From DATAEK01 sp036258055 (GTDB lineage: Bacteria; Acidobacteriota; Vicinamibacteria; Vicinamibacterales; 2-12-FULL-66-21): a stretch of DNA of 14,591 nt. Shown one piece after another: positions 1 through 7,633 of this stretch. A model generated the notes under the pieces. The model had not been told where the DNA came from. It saw only the letters and a program-made list of their open reading frames with translations, and did no database searches. Position 1 is the first letter of the stretch; each line of letters begins with the position of its first letter. The position numbers were made by a program, and so were the translations under genes. The stretch covers positions 1 through 14,591 of the forward strand of contig DATAEK010000132.1 in the NCBI GenBank assembly GCA_036258055.1, given 5' to 3'.

Positions 1-1094
1 AGCGGATCGAGCGCGACGTCGTGCACGCCGCGCGGCGAGCAGGCCGTGAACCCGTTGGCGATGGCCGAGTCGAGCGGCAGGTTGCCGAGCGGCGTCGGCA
101 CGATCGGAGGCGACGTGCAGACCGCGGCCGCGCCGTTGTGCACGTACGTCCAGGTCGTTCCCCCGTCGGTGGACTTATAGAGGCCCCACAACGCTGCGCC
201 TGGAATCAGCGATGCGGCGCCTCCCGTCGTCGCGGCAATGCCGCGGACGCCGCGCGTCGTCCCGACGTACATGATCTGTGTATTCACGGGGTTGATGACG
301 ATCGAGCTGATCGCGCGGCCGGCAAACGACGCAGAGCCGAGCGGCGCGCTCCACGTATCGCCGCCATCGGTCGATCGGAGCAGGCCGACGCCCGCGGCCG
401 AGTCCCCCGAGCTGTTGGGTTCGCCTGTGCCAACCCAGATGGTGTTGCCCGTCGCATCGTGGGGATCGATGGTGATGGCGCCGATGGCGTTGTGCGGAAT
501 GTTCGCCGTGAGGTAATCCCACTTGGGTGAGGGGCTCAGGGCCTTGTCGGTCCGCCAGATGCCTCCGCCTGCGGCGGCCACCCACAGGCGGCAATCGTTG
601 ACGGTGCACCGCGGCGCGATCGCCAGCGCCGTCACGCGACCCGAGGACACATAGCGTGAGGGGTTGTAGTAGAAACGTCGGAACTGGGTCTCCTGGTAGA
701 CCGCGCTCTCGGGTCCGAGCGAAGTCCAACTGGCGATGCCGTTGGCAACTTCGGCCGCGGATGATTGGGCGAGCTCGCCGAAGGCGTTGCGGGCATCTGC
801 AATCCATTCCAGCCGCACGTCGTCGGCCGGATACGCGAGGCGTGACAGGTGATCGTCAGGGTAACCCATGCGATCCCCTTCGATTCTGGAGTCCGGCATC
901 GCGCGCGCGGACCTCGACATGAGCGGCGAGCCGGCTTTCCCCGACTCACCTTCCTCGCGAGGCACGAGACGGAAACTTGAAGGTCCGAGCTTGTCAACCG
1001 ACGCGACGTACACCACAGCAGCTGAGACCAGCATCATCAGGGGCAGGGCAAATCCGAGCACGAATCGACCGTGGCGGCGCAGTTGCCTTCGCAT
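1..1094 (-). CDS. BNR/Asp-box repeat (sialidase-like propeller) secreted protein, N-terminal part
   Basis: The frame is open from the ATG at 1094 to the left edge, giving 364 codons with no stop; the C-terminus lies outside the window. The N-terminus (Arg-rich MRRQLRRHGR, then a hydrophobic stretch at about residues 11-31) is a signal peptide or signal anchor. From about residue 120 the protein reads like a sialidase-type beta-propeller. It has two classic Asp boxes, STDGGDTW (241-248) and STDGGTTW (308-315), and blade-like strands such as WVAAAGGGIWRTD, IWVGTGEPN and IMYVGTTRGV. In such families the repeats build a 6-8-bladed propeller; many members are not glycosidases, so no substrate is claimed. 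AGGAGG lies 6 nt before the ATG. The reading frame, signal sequence and Asp boxes are visible; the extracellular location is inferred. Confidence 0.82.
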   Translation of the reverse strand, partial: MRRQLRRHGRFVLGFALPLMMLVSAAVVYVASVDKLGPSSFRLVPREEGESGKAGSPLMSRSARAMPDSRIEGDRMGYPDDHLSRLAYPADDVRLEWIADARNAFGELAQSSAAEVANGIASWTSLGPESAVYQETQFRRFYYNPSRYVSSGRVTALAIAPRCTVNDCRLWVAAAGGGIWRTDKALSPSPKWDYLTANIPHNAIGAITIDPHDATGNTIWVGTGEPNSSGDSAAGVGLLRSTDGGDTWSAPLGSASFAGRAISSIVINPVNTQIMYVGTTRGVRGIAATTGGAASLIPGAALWGLYKSTDGGTTWTYVHNGAAAVCTSPPIVPTPLGNLPLDSAIANGFTACSPRGVHDVALDP

Positions 1095-1100
1095 CTCCGG

Positions 1101-1106
1101 CCTCCT
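1101..1106 (-). promoter_or_regulatory. Ribosome binding site of the Asp-box protein
   Basis: On the minus strand this reads AGGAGG, followed by a 6-nt spacer and the ATG at 1094. It fixes the start of the partial propeller gene. Confidence 0.7.
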
Positions 1107-1206
1107 CAGCAATTGGGGGAGCAGTTGTGGGTAATGAGGGATGTTTGCGGATCGAAAGGCGAGAGGTGGACGTCGCGGCGATCTTCATGGTCCGAACGCC
1201 GAATGT

Positions 1207-1231
1207 GCGTGAGCATGTCTCAGGCTCACGC
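1207..1231 (-). terminator. Possible terminator hairpin downstream of the AsmA-like gene
   Basis: GCGTGAGC (1207-1214) and GCTCACGC (1224-1231) form a perfect 8-bp stem with a 9-nt loop, 15 nt past the AsmA-like stop codon. No T-run follows on the minus strand, so an intrinsic terminator is not assured; it could also be a Rho-dependent 3' end or an incidental hairpin. Confidence 0.35.
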
Positions 1232-1246
1232 CCGCCGTCAAGCGTG

Positions 1247-2779
1247 CTACTGCTTCTTTTTCTTGAACAACCCTCCCAGAAGGTCGTTGGCCCGGCGCTG
1301 CAGCTCGTTCTGAAAAGCGCGCTGCATCGCAGCCGCGACGTTCAGCGAGACACTGGGTTGCTGTAGGGTTCCGCCGATGATCGCGGGAACCACGACGCGT
1401 CCGTCCTGTGCAGCGTAGCGTCGAAGATCAGTCCCTGACTGCGACGTCAATTCTTCCGAAAGCGTCACGTTGGCCGCCGCGTCGACGCGGCTGCTGGCAA
1501 GGGTCATGGTGCCGCGTCCACCGAGATCGAAGTCGCGCGAGGCGAGGCGGAGATCGTCGGACCTGATGATGCCGTTCTGAATCGCGAACGTGCCACCCAG
1601 CCGGGAGAACGTCGATCCGGATCCGGCGGGCGGCGCACCGTTCGGCTTGCCGAATGCCAGCACGATCGTCCTCACCATGTCGAGGCCGGGAATCTTGCCA
1701 TCGACGATCGTGGCGACTGCAGAGCCTCGCGCCGTGCGGAGGACAGCGTCCGAGTCGGCGCCTTGCCCGGTCAACGTCACTCTGCCGCTCAGCTTCCCGG
1801 TGATGCTCCCTGCCGAGCCGGCCACCTTGGCGAGCTCCGCCACGTCGATGCCCTCGACTTGCCCGTTCAGCGCGAGCGCGGGAGTGCTGCCCGCGGTGTT
1901 CGCGTCCAGCCTTCCCTGATACCGTCCGCCGAACATCCGGAACGCCAGCGGATCAAGCGTAATGCGGTTCTGGACCACGCTGAGTGACGTCGAAAGATCA
2001 GTGAAGGCGTAACCGGCGAACCGTCCCTTTGGCGCCGTGAGCTTGATCGCGATCTTCATCGGCACCAAACCCGAGGATGACTTGGCCGCTCGACCCGCGA
2101 CGCCGGTTTCAGCCAGGCCGGAGGTGATCGCCAGCAGCTCGTCCAGATCGAGCGGATCGCCCTTGACGTCGAGCGCGCCTTCCAGCCGCGCGATGCTCGT
2201 CAGCGTGCCTTTCGCGTCGACACGGGTGACGTCGGATTTCGCGTTCAAAGACTTCACGTCGAGCCGATCGCCCTCCAGAGACGACGACATGTCGAATCGC
2301 AGCGAGTGCTTGCCGACGACGAATTCGACGTTCTTCAGCGCGAGCACGCGGACCGAGACGATCGTGATGCCGCCACCCGACGCGGACGCAGGCGCCGGAG
2401 GTGCGGAGCCAGGAGCGGCGGCAGCGCTGAGGAGTGAGAAGGGCAGCGGCAGGACCAGCCGGCTGTCAGCCAGCGTGACTTCTGCGTCTTCAACCCGCTT
2501 CGACAGCAGTGGACGGAGACCAGTGGCGATCTGCACGTCTTTCAGCGTGGCGGCAACGGGGCGGCCGATGGCGACGTCACGCAAGTGCAGCGTGACGCGT
2601 GGAAAGATCGAGGCGTTGGCTTCAGCGATCGTCACGGGCTGACCCAGGCGCGCGGACAGCTCGTGCTCCAGCGTCGCGCGTACGTTCTCGGATCCGAGCA
2701 TGTGCCGCGCGATCAGGAATACGGTCACCATCGCGACGACGATCAGGATCACCGCACCGGCGACGACTTTCTTGAGCAT
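1247..2779 (-). CDS. AsmA family protein (envelope lipid transport/biogenesis type)
   Basis: The 510-residue protein has one N-terminal membrane helix (about residues 5-24), an AsmA-like N-terminal region (GQPVTIAEANASIFPRVTL, about 46-64), an Ala/Pro-rich linker (about 118-137) and an AsmA-type C-terminal region (about 300-480). That last region contains LSGRVTLTGQG, IVDGKIPGLDM and FAIQNGIIRSDDL. AsmA relatives are inner-membrane-anchored periplasmic beta-rich proteins linked to phospholipid movement and outer membrane assembly in diderm bacteria. The length is typical of the short class. It ends in a basic tail (FKKKKQ). GAGG lies 8 nt before the ATG. It is divergent from the M14 gene. Family assignment is firm; the exact cargo is unknown. 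Confidence 0.85.
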   Translation of the reverse strand: MLKKVVAGAVILIVVAMVTVFLIARHMLGSENVRATLEHELSARLGQPVTIAEANASIFPRVTLHLRDVAIGRPVAATLKDVQIATGLRPLLSKRVEDAEVTLADSRLVLPLPFSLLSAAAAPGSAPPAPASASGGGITIVSVRVLALKNVEFVVGKHSLRFDMSSSLEGDRLDVKSLNAKSDVTRVDAKGTLTSIARLEGALDVKGDPLDLDELLAITSGLAETGVAGRAAKSSSGLVPMKIAIKLTAPKGRFAGYAFTDLSTSLSVVQNRITLDPLAFRMFGGRYQGRLDANTAGSTPALALNGQVEGIDVAELAKVAGSAGSITGKLSGRVTLTGQGADSDAVLRTARGSAVATIVDGKIPGLDMVRTIVLAFGKPNGAPPAGSGSTFSRLGGTFAIQNGIIRSDDLRLASRDFDLGGRGTMTLASSRVDAAANVTLSEELTSQSGTDLRRYAAQDGRVVVPAIIGGTLQQPSVSLNVAAAMQRAFQNELQRRANDLLGGLFKKKKQ

Positions 2780-2895
2780 GGGTAAAGCCTCGAACAGCAG
2801 CGTCTCGTCAGAGTATAGGGCACGCGGTTTCGTGATACTTTCTCTTCATTCTTTCTTTCTGGCGCGGCTATTCCTGCGCGCCGTGTGCTCTTTTT

Positions 2896-2900
2896 GGAGG
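2896..2900 (+). promoter_or_regulatory. Ribosome binding site deciding the M14 peptidase start
   Basis: GGAGG sits 5 nt upstream of the ATG at 2906. An in-frame GTG at 2885 lies upstream of this site and has no such signal, so the ATG is preferred. Confidence 0.7.
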
Positions 2901-2905
2901 ACGAG

Positions 2906-5900
2906 ATGCATTTCCCGGCTCTACATCAGGCTCGCGGTGTCCCGCTCCTGCTCGCGTGGCTTCGGCGAGTCCGCGCCTCGGCCTGGCCACGAGCGTCCCG
3001 GCTGCAGATCATCCGCCTCACCTGCGCGCTCGCGTGCACCGTGGCGCTGGCTGGCGCGGGCTCGACCGGCGTGCTCGCGCAGTCGAATGGCAAGGCCGCG
3101 GCGCCGCAGAAGCTCGACGCCGACTACACCGCGAAGATCAAGGCTGCCACCGCGGATCCCCGGATCATGACCGAGCTCGTCGATCACCTGCCGGCCTCCG
3201 ACAAGGTGCCGTCGCCGCTGAAGTTCCTCGGATACATCCCTGGCGAGCCTGGCCACATGACGTACTACAAGGACATCGCGCGCTATCTCGACGCGCTCGA
3301 CAAGGCGTCGGAGCGGGTGACGATGTTCAAGATCGGCGTCACTGACGAGGGCCGCGACATGGTCGCCATCGCAGTGGCCGACGAAGCAACGATCAGGCAG
3401 CTCGACAAGTACAAGCAGATCACCGCGCAGCTCACCGATCCGCGGAAGCTCTCCGACGCACAAGCGAAGCAATTGATCGCGACGGGCAAGCCGATCTACT
3501 TCGCCTCCGGCAGCATCCATTCACCCGAGACCGGCAGTCCGGAGATGCTGATGGAGCTGGCCTACCGGCTTGCGGTCGAGGAGACGCCGTTCATCCAGAC
3601 GATCCGCAACAACGTGATCGTCGTGTTCACGCCGGCGAGCGAGGTCGACGGCCGCGAGAAGCAGGTCGACAACTTCCGCGCGCAGCAGGCCGGGAAGCCG
3701 TCGCCGTCGATGGTCTACTGGGGCAAGTACGTGCAGCACGACAACAACCGTGACGGCATCGGCGTCGGCCTCCGCCTGACGCAGGTGATGCTGAAGACGT
3801 TCCTCGACTGGCACCCGACGGTGTGGCACGACCTTCACGAGTCGGTCACGCTCCTGTACACGTCCACGGGCACCGGTCCGTACAACGCGATCGTCGATCC
3901 CATCCAGGTCAACGAGTGGTGGCTGCTCGCGCAGACCGAGATCATGGAGATGACGAAGCGCAACGTGCCCGGTGTGTGGACCTACAACTACTACGACGGG
4001 TGGGTTCCCAACTACATGTTCTGGATTGGCGTGACCCACAATTCGATCGGCCGCTTCTACGAGACCCAGAGCTTCGGCGGTGCCCAGAACCGGCCGCTGC
4101 CGGTGACGCAGAGCCGCGAATGGTATCGTCCAAATCCAACGCCGCCCGACATGAACTGGGGTCCGAGGAACAACGTGAACATGCAGCAGAGCGCGCTCCT
4201 CATCGCGATGCATCACGTCGCGAAGAACAGGGAGACGTTCCTCGAGAACTACTACCTGAAGAACAAACACACGATCGAGCGCGGCCAGACGAAGGCGCCG
4301 TTCGCGTACGTGATCCCGGCAGCGCAGCGCCGCAAGGTCGAAGCCGCGGAGCTGATGAACCTGATCCGGCGCGAGGGAGCCGAAGTCCACACCGCGACCG
4401 CGCCGTTTTCGATCGGCACGGTCCAGGTCGCAGCGGGAGACTACGTGGTGCGGATGGATCAGCCGTACAACGCCATCTGCGAGACGTTGCTCGGCGTGCA
4501 GTTCTACGCACCGGAGAACCCGCGACCGTACGACGACACGGGCTGGGCGATTCCGCTGGTGCGTGGCCTGACGGCGGTTCCGATCGCGGACAAAGCGATT
4601 CTCGACAAACCGATGACCCTCGCGGCCGCCGACTTCAAGATTGCCGGCACCATCGCCGGCAACGGCCGCGTGGTCATCGTGGATCACAACGCCGACAACA
4701 CGCTCGTGACGTTCCGGTTCCAGAACAAGGACGTGAAGATGTCCGCGGCCGAGCGCGAGTTCGAGGCCGGCGGCCACACGTTCGGTCCGGGTGCGTTCAT
4801 CATCCAGGACGCGAACCGCGCGGCGCTCGAACCGTCGATCAAAGAGCTCGGATTGTCGGCGTGGGCCGTGGACGCGGTGCCCAACGTGCCGGTGCACGAT
4901 CTCGACGTGCCGCGCATCGGATACGTGCACACCTGGACCAGCACCCAGGACGAAGGCTGGGTCCGGCTGGCGTTCGACAATTTCAAGGTGCCGTACACCT
5001 ACTTCGCGGCGCCGAAGCTGCGCGAGGGCAACCTCCGCGCGAAGTACGACGTCATCGTGTTCCCGCACGCCGGAGCGGGCGGGAGCGCCCTCATCACCGG
5101 CGGCGTTCAGGGGAACGAGCCGCGCCCGTATCAGAAGTCGGAGCTCACGCCGAACGTCGGATCCGTCGATTCGACCGACGACATGCGCGGCAGCATCGGC
5201 GTCGAAGGCCTGATGGAGCTCTACAAGTTCGTGCAGGACGGCGGTGTGTTGATCACAGAGGGCGCGACGTCCACGGTGTTCCCCGAGTACAACCTCACCC
5301 CGGGCATCAGCGTGGAGCAGCCGGAGGGTCTCTACGTCCGCGGCTCCGTACTCAAGGCGCTCGTCGGCGATCGCACCAGCCCCGTGCTCTACGGCTACGA
5401 CCAGAACGCGCTCGCGGTCTACTTCAATCAGGCGCCGGTGATGCGTATCGGCCTTGGCGGCGGAGGCTTCGGCGGCGCGCGCGGCGGTCCCAACCTGCCG
5501 GGCATTCCAAACATGCAGCCGAATGCCGTGCCGCCGAGGCTCGCGACGCTCGATGCCCCGGCCGCGGCGCCAGCAGCTGACAACGCGGGCGCCGGGCGCG
5601 GAGGACGTGGTGGTCGCGGCGGCGGCGGAGGCGGCCGCGGCGCAGCTCCGGCGGCCGCGGGCGGTGAAGCGCCGGAAGGCACCGGACCACAAGGTGGCGG
5701 GCGCGGATTCGGCGCCGGCCGTGGCGGCTTCGGCGGCGGCGATCCCGCGACCGCGCCGCGTGTATTGCTCCAGTTCCCGAACGATCCGAACGACATGCTG
5801 CTGTCAGGGCTGCTCGTCGGCGGGGATGCGCTCTCCGGCCGCGCCGTGGCGGTCGACGCGCCGATTGGCAAAGGTCACGTCGTGATGTTCGCGAACCGTC

Positions 5901-6034
5901 CGTTCTGGCGCTGGCAGACGCAGGGCAACTTCTTCCTCGGGTTCAATGCCATCTTGAACTGGAACGATCTCGGCGCCGGGCGCGCGCCCGCGCGGACGCA
6001 GACGACTACCGCTGGCGCGGATGGTAAATGGTAA
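2906..6034 (+). CDS. Secreted M14-family zinc carboxypeptidase-like protein
   Basis: A 1042-residue protein with a long basic n-region, a hydrophobic core (about residues 38-55) and a likely signal peptidase site at VLA|QS. The M14 signature is present: zinc ligands HSPE (H205, E208), a VDGR segment (R250, in the place of the family's substrate-binding Arg), and WHDLHES (H308/H311, one of them the third ligand). YETQSFGG (E386) may carry the general-base Glu. M14 enzymes cleave C-terminal residues from peptides in the periplasm or medium. Residues about 665-845 (PRIGYVHTWTS, YDVIVFPHAG, GGVLITEG) resemble a class I glutamine-amidotransferase-like fold often attached to long bacterial M14 proteins. 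A Gly/Arg/Ala-rich low-complexity insert occupies about 850-950, before a conserved-looking end (FANRPFWRWQTQGNFFLGF). The last codons and the stop lie inside a heptanucleotide array. Specificity is unknown. Confidence 0.88.
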   Translation: MHFPALHQARGVPLLLAWLRRVRASAWPRASRLQIIRLTCALACTVALAGAGSTGVLAQSNGKAAAPQKLDADYTAKIKAATADPRIMTELVDHLPASDKVPSPLKFLGYIPGEPGHMTYYKDIARYLDALDKASERVTMFKIGVTDEGRDMVAIAVADEATIRQLDKYKQITAQLTDPRKLSDAQAKQLIATGKPIYFASGSIHSPETGSPEMLMELAYRLAVEETPFIQTIRNNVIVVFTPASEVDGREKQVDNFRAQQAGKPSPSMVYWGKYVQHDNNRDGIGVGLRLTQVMLKTFLDWHPTVWHDLHESVTLLYTSTGTGPYNAIVDPIQVNEWWLLAQTEIMEMTKRNVPGVWTYNYYDGWVPNYMFWIGVTHNSIGRFYETQSFGGAQNRPLPVTQSREWYRPNPTPPDMNWGPRNNVNMQQSALLIAMHHVAKNRETFLENYYLKNKHTIERGQTKAPFAYVIPAAQRRKVEAAELMNLIRREGAEVHTATAPFSIGTVQVAAGDYVVRMDQPYNAICETLLGVQFYAPENPRPYDDTGWAIPLVRGLTAVPIADKAILDKPMTLAAADFKIAGTIAGNGRVVIVDHNADNTLVTFRFQNKDVKMSAAEREFEAGGHTFGPGAFIIQDANRAALEPSIKELGLSAWAVDAVPNVPVHDLDVPRIGYVHTWTSTQDEGWVRLAFDNFKVPYTYFAAPKLREGNLRAKYDVIVFPHAGAGGSALITGGVQGNEPRPYQKSELTPNVGSVDSTDDMRGSIGVEGLMELYKFVQDGGVLITEGATSTVFPEYNLTPGISVEQPEGLYVRGSVLKALVGDRTSPVLYGYDQNALAVYFNQAPVMRIGLGGGGFGGARGGPNLPGIPNMQPNAVPPRLATLDAPAAAPAADNAGAGRGGRGGRGGGGGGRGAAPAAAGGEAPEGTGPQGGGRGFGAGRGGFGGGDPATAPRVLLQFPNDPNDMLLSGLLVGGDALSGRAVAVDAPIGKGHVVMFANRPFWRWQTQGNFFLGFNAILNWNDLGAGRAPARTQTTTAGADGKW

Positions 6035-6102
6035 ATGGTAAAGGGTAAATGGGATGGGAAATGGGAAATGGGAAATGGGCCATGGGCCATGGGCCATGGC
6101 CC
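6021..6102. repeat. Heptanucleotide tandem array between convergent genes
   Basis: Reading from 6021: three units ATGGTAA, one AGGGTAA, one truncated ATGGG, three ATGGGAA, three ATGGGCC and one ATGGCCC. That is eleven full 7-mers plus a 5-nt remnant. The units drift stepwise at positions 5-7 while ATGG is held. The array contains the stop codon of the M14 gene (TAA at 6032-6034) and ends 5 nt short of the stop codon of the convergent hydrolase, so it fills the whole intergenic space. Confidence 0.92.
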
Positions 6103-6106
6103 ATTT
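6073..6106. terminator. Bidirectional terminator-like hairpin made from the heptad array
   Basis: AAATGGGCCATGG (6073-6085) pairs perfectly with CCATGGCCCATTT (6094-6106), giving a 13-bp stem with an 8-nt loop, followed on the plus strand by a short T-run (6104-6107). It lies 38 nt after the M14 stop and 1 nt beyond the hydrolase stop, so it could end both convergent transcripts. An alternative fold is the 16-bp palindrome at 6089-6104. The T-run is short, so function is inferred. Confidence 0.5.
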
Positions 6107-6107
6107 T

Positions 6108-7121
6108 CTATTTGCGTGACGCGATGACGACCTGCTGAATGGTCGTCACCACGAGCGCGGGCTCGTCGAGTTGCACGTGATGCCCGCTCTTCGTGGCGAC
6201 GATCAGCTTGCCCTGACGTGACATCGTGGCCACCGATGCGTGGTCCTTTCGATGTTCTTCTTCGTTGGCCTTGCTGTCCGGGCCGGTTTCTTCAGAGATG
6301 CCTCTCGTAATCACGACGAGCGGCATGTCGCCGAGTGGGTATTGGGTTTTCGTGCGCTCGGCACGGAGCCCGGCGAGCTCCTCGTTCTCGAATGGATTCA
6401 CCGCCGCGGCGACGTGCTTCACTTGCCCGAGCGCCCACGTCCTCATGCGCTGCGCGTCGGCGGGCAGCTTGTCGCGCGGCGGTTCGTTCGCCGTGAGGCT
6501 CGCCTTCTCGAGGCCGGCCTTGATTTGCGCCAGCGCCGCCGGCGGAATGTCGCTCTCCCGCAGCGGCTGCGACGTCTGCACGGGAGGAACAGTCTTGCCG
6601 GCGGGGAGTTCCGATGCGTGAACAACTTTGCCGTTGGGCATCATGCGCAGCGGATCGTCGGCGCCCGCCTCGACGAGCACCATCCCCACGACATCTGCCG
6701 GGTACGTGAACCCGTAGAGCCGCACCAGCCAGCCACCGTAGGAATGCCCGACCAGCACGTAGGGCGGCTGTTCGCCCGCCTTCTCGAGCAGCGTGTGCAG
6801 CTCGTACACGATCTGATGGAACGTGCGTGGATGCGGGCCAAGATCGCTCCACCCGTCTCCCGCACGATCGTACGCGCACACGCGCGCGTACGCCGACACG
6901 CCGGGCTGAACCAGACTCCATTCGACGGAGAAGTCTCCGACACCGGCCTCGAGGATGACCGTCGGTTGTGACGGTACCGCCTTACCGGTGCAGTTCAGAT
7001 GCAGACGCCAGCCGCCGACGTCGATGAGTCGTCCCGGAGGCGGCAGCGGCGGCACGCTCGCGTCCTGCGCAAAGATCGTCGTGGCGAGCACGGTGAAGGC
7101 CGCGATGGCAACCTGTTTCAT
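6108..7121 (-). CDS. Secreted alpha/beta hydrolase
   Basis: A 337-residue protein with a signal peptide (hydrophobic residues about 4-18, probable cut after FA-Q). It then shows the alpha/beta hydrolase fold: LEAGVGDFSVEW (oxyanion region, about 58-68), CAYDRAGDGWSD (82-93), the nucleophile elbow GHSYGG (Ser127) and the C-terminal catalytic His in SGHHVQLDEP (H314). The family includes esterases, peptidases and haloperoxidase-like enzymes; the substrate cannot be read from sequence. The catalytic acid is not certain (E152 or D155/D156 after strand 6, or D282 after strand 7). No strong Shine-Dalgarno precedes the ATG, but the signal peptide begins right there. It converges on the M14 gene. Confidence 0.87.
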   Translation of the reverse strand: MKQVAIAAFTVLATTIFAQDASVPPLPPPGRLIDVGGWRLHLNCTGKAVPSQPTVILEAGVGDFSVEWSLVQPGVSAYARVCAYDRAGDGWSDLGPHPRTFHQIVYELHTLLEKAGEQPPYVLVGHSYGGWLVRLYGFTYPADVVGMVLVEAGADDPLRMMPNGKVVHASELPAGKTVPPVQTSQPLRESDIPPAALAQIKAGLEKASLTANEPPRDKLPADAQRMRTWALGQVKHVAAAVNPFENEELAGLRAERTKTQYPLGDMPLVVITRGISEETGPDSKANEEEHRKDHASVATMSRQGKLIVATKSGHHVQLDEPALVVTTIQQVVIASRK

Positions 7122-7144
7122 GACGTTGCTGTCCGCATTTATAA

Positions 7145-7213
7145 GCGCTCGCGGGGCCCCACCCCCGCTCGCTCACGCCTCGCGCAATTGCGCTCGGCGT
7201 GGGCCGCAGGCGC
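7145..7213. repeat. Intergenic GC-rich repeat, copy A
   Basis: A 69-nt unit beginning GCGCTCGCGGGGCCCC and ending GGGCCGCAGGCGC, with an internal palindrome GCGCAATTGCGC. It aligns to the copy at 7221-7290 with one indel and roughly 85 % identity (manual alignment). It occupies the leader region of the alpha/beta hydrolase gene. Confidence 0.8.
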
Positions 7214-7220
7214 TTTCTTC

Positions 7221-7290
7221 GCGCTCGCTGGAACCCACCCCCGCTCGCTCTCGCGTTGCGCACGTTGCGCTCGGCGTGGGCCGCCGGCGC
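7221..7290. repeat. Intergenic GC-rich repeat, copy B
   Basis: A 70-nt direct copy of the unit at 7145-7213, with period 76. Both share CCCACCCCCGCTCGCTC and TTGCGCTCGGCGTGGGCCGC almost unchanged. Such units look like members of a dispersed intergenic family, but only these two copies are visible here. Confidence 0.8.
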
Positions 7291-7317
7291 CTGTCCGCTG
7301 GCCACTGGTTGCCGACC

Positions 7318-7359
7318 CCAACTGCCTGCTTCCGACTGTCGACTCCCGACTATCGACTA
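7318..7359. repeat. Degenerate heptanucleotide array (CGACT core)
   Basis: Six consecutive 7-mers: CCAACTG, CCTGCTT, CCGACTG, TCGACTC, CCGACTA, TCGACTA. The best units follow (T/C)CGACT(N). It ends 9 nt before the stop codon of the small membrane protein gene. It has the same 7-nt period as the array at 6021-6102 but a different core. Confidence 0.75.
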
Positions 7360-7368
7360 CCACCGTTT

Positions 7369-7605
7369 TCATCTCAGCCTGACGTCACCCTTGAAGACGA
7401 TGAAGACCAGCACGATGTCGAGCAGCGCCACGTACGGTCCAAACAGATCGGCGCCGTACGGGATGTAGTCACGACCGACAACCCCCAGCAGCCAGAGTGC
7501 AATGAAAACCGCACCGCGCCTCGGGCCCAGCTCGCTCCACCCGACACTCAGCACAACGAGAAAGACGACCTGCGCAATCAGCGCGGCGACGCCAGCGGAA
7601 CCCAT
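7369..7605 (-). CDS. Small hydrophobic membrane protein, unknown function
   Basis: A 78-residue protein with three probable membrane segments (about residues 4-22, 31-48 and 56-71), short polar loops (SELGPRR; RDYIPYGADLFG) and a basic C-terminus (FKGDVRLR). I do not recognise a family. It follows the next upstream gene by 28 nt on the same strand, so the two are probably co-transcribed. No clear Shine-Dalgarno is seen before the ATG. The strongly membrane-like composition argues that the frame is real. Confidence 0.65.
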   Translation of the reverse strand: MGSAGVAALIAQVVFLVVLSVGWSELGPRRGAVFIALWLLGVVGRDYIPYGADLFGPYVALLDIVLVFIVFKGDVRLR

Positions 7606-7633
7606 CGTTGCACGAGTTCAGCGTTCACGTTTG

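Noticed and set aside
175..997. Closed minus-strand frames of 210 and 121 codons near the left edge
   Set aside because: The true frame is a different one, open from 1094 to the edge, with Asp boxes and a signal sequence; the closed frames are Arg-rich shadows.
3521..5692. A 723-codon open frame on the minus strand opposite the M14 peptidase gene
   Set aside because: It mirrors a GC-rich coding sequence with strong codon bias, has an Arg/His/Val-rich composition with no domain, and the plus-strand M14 motifs are unambiguous.
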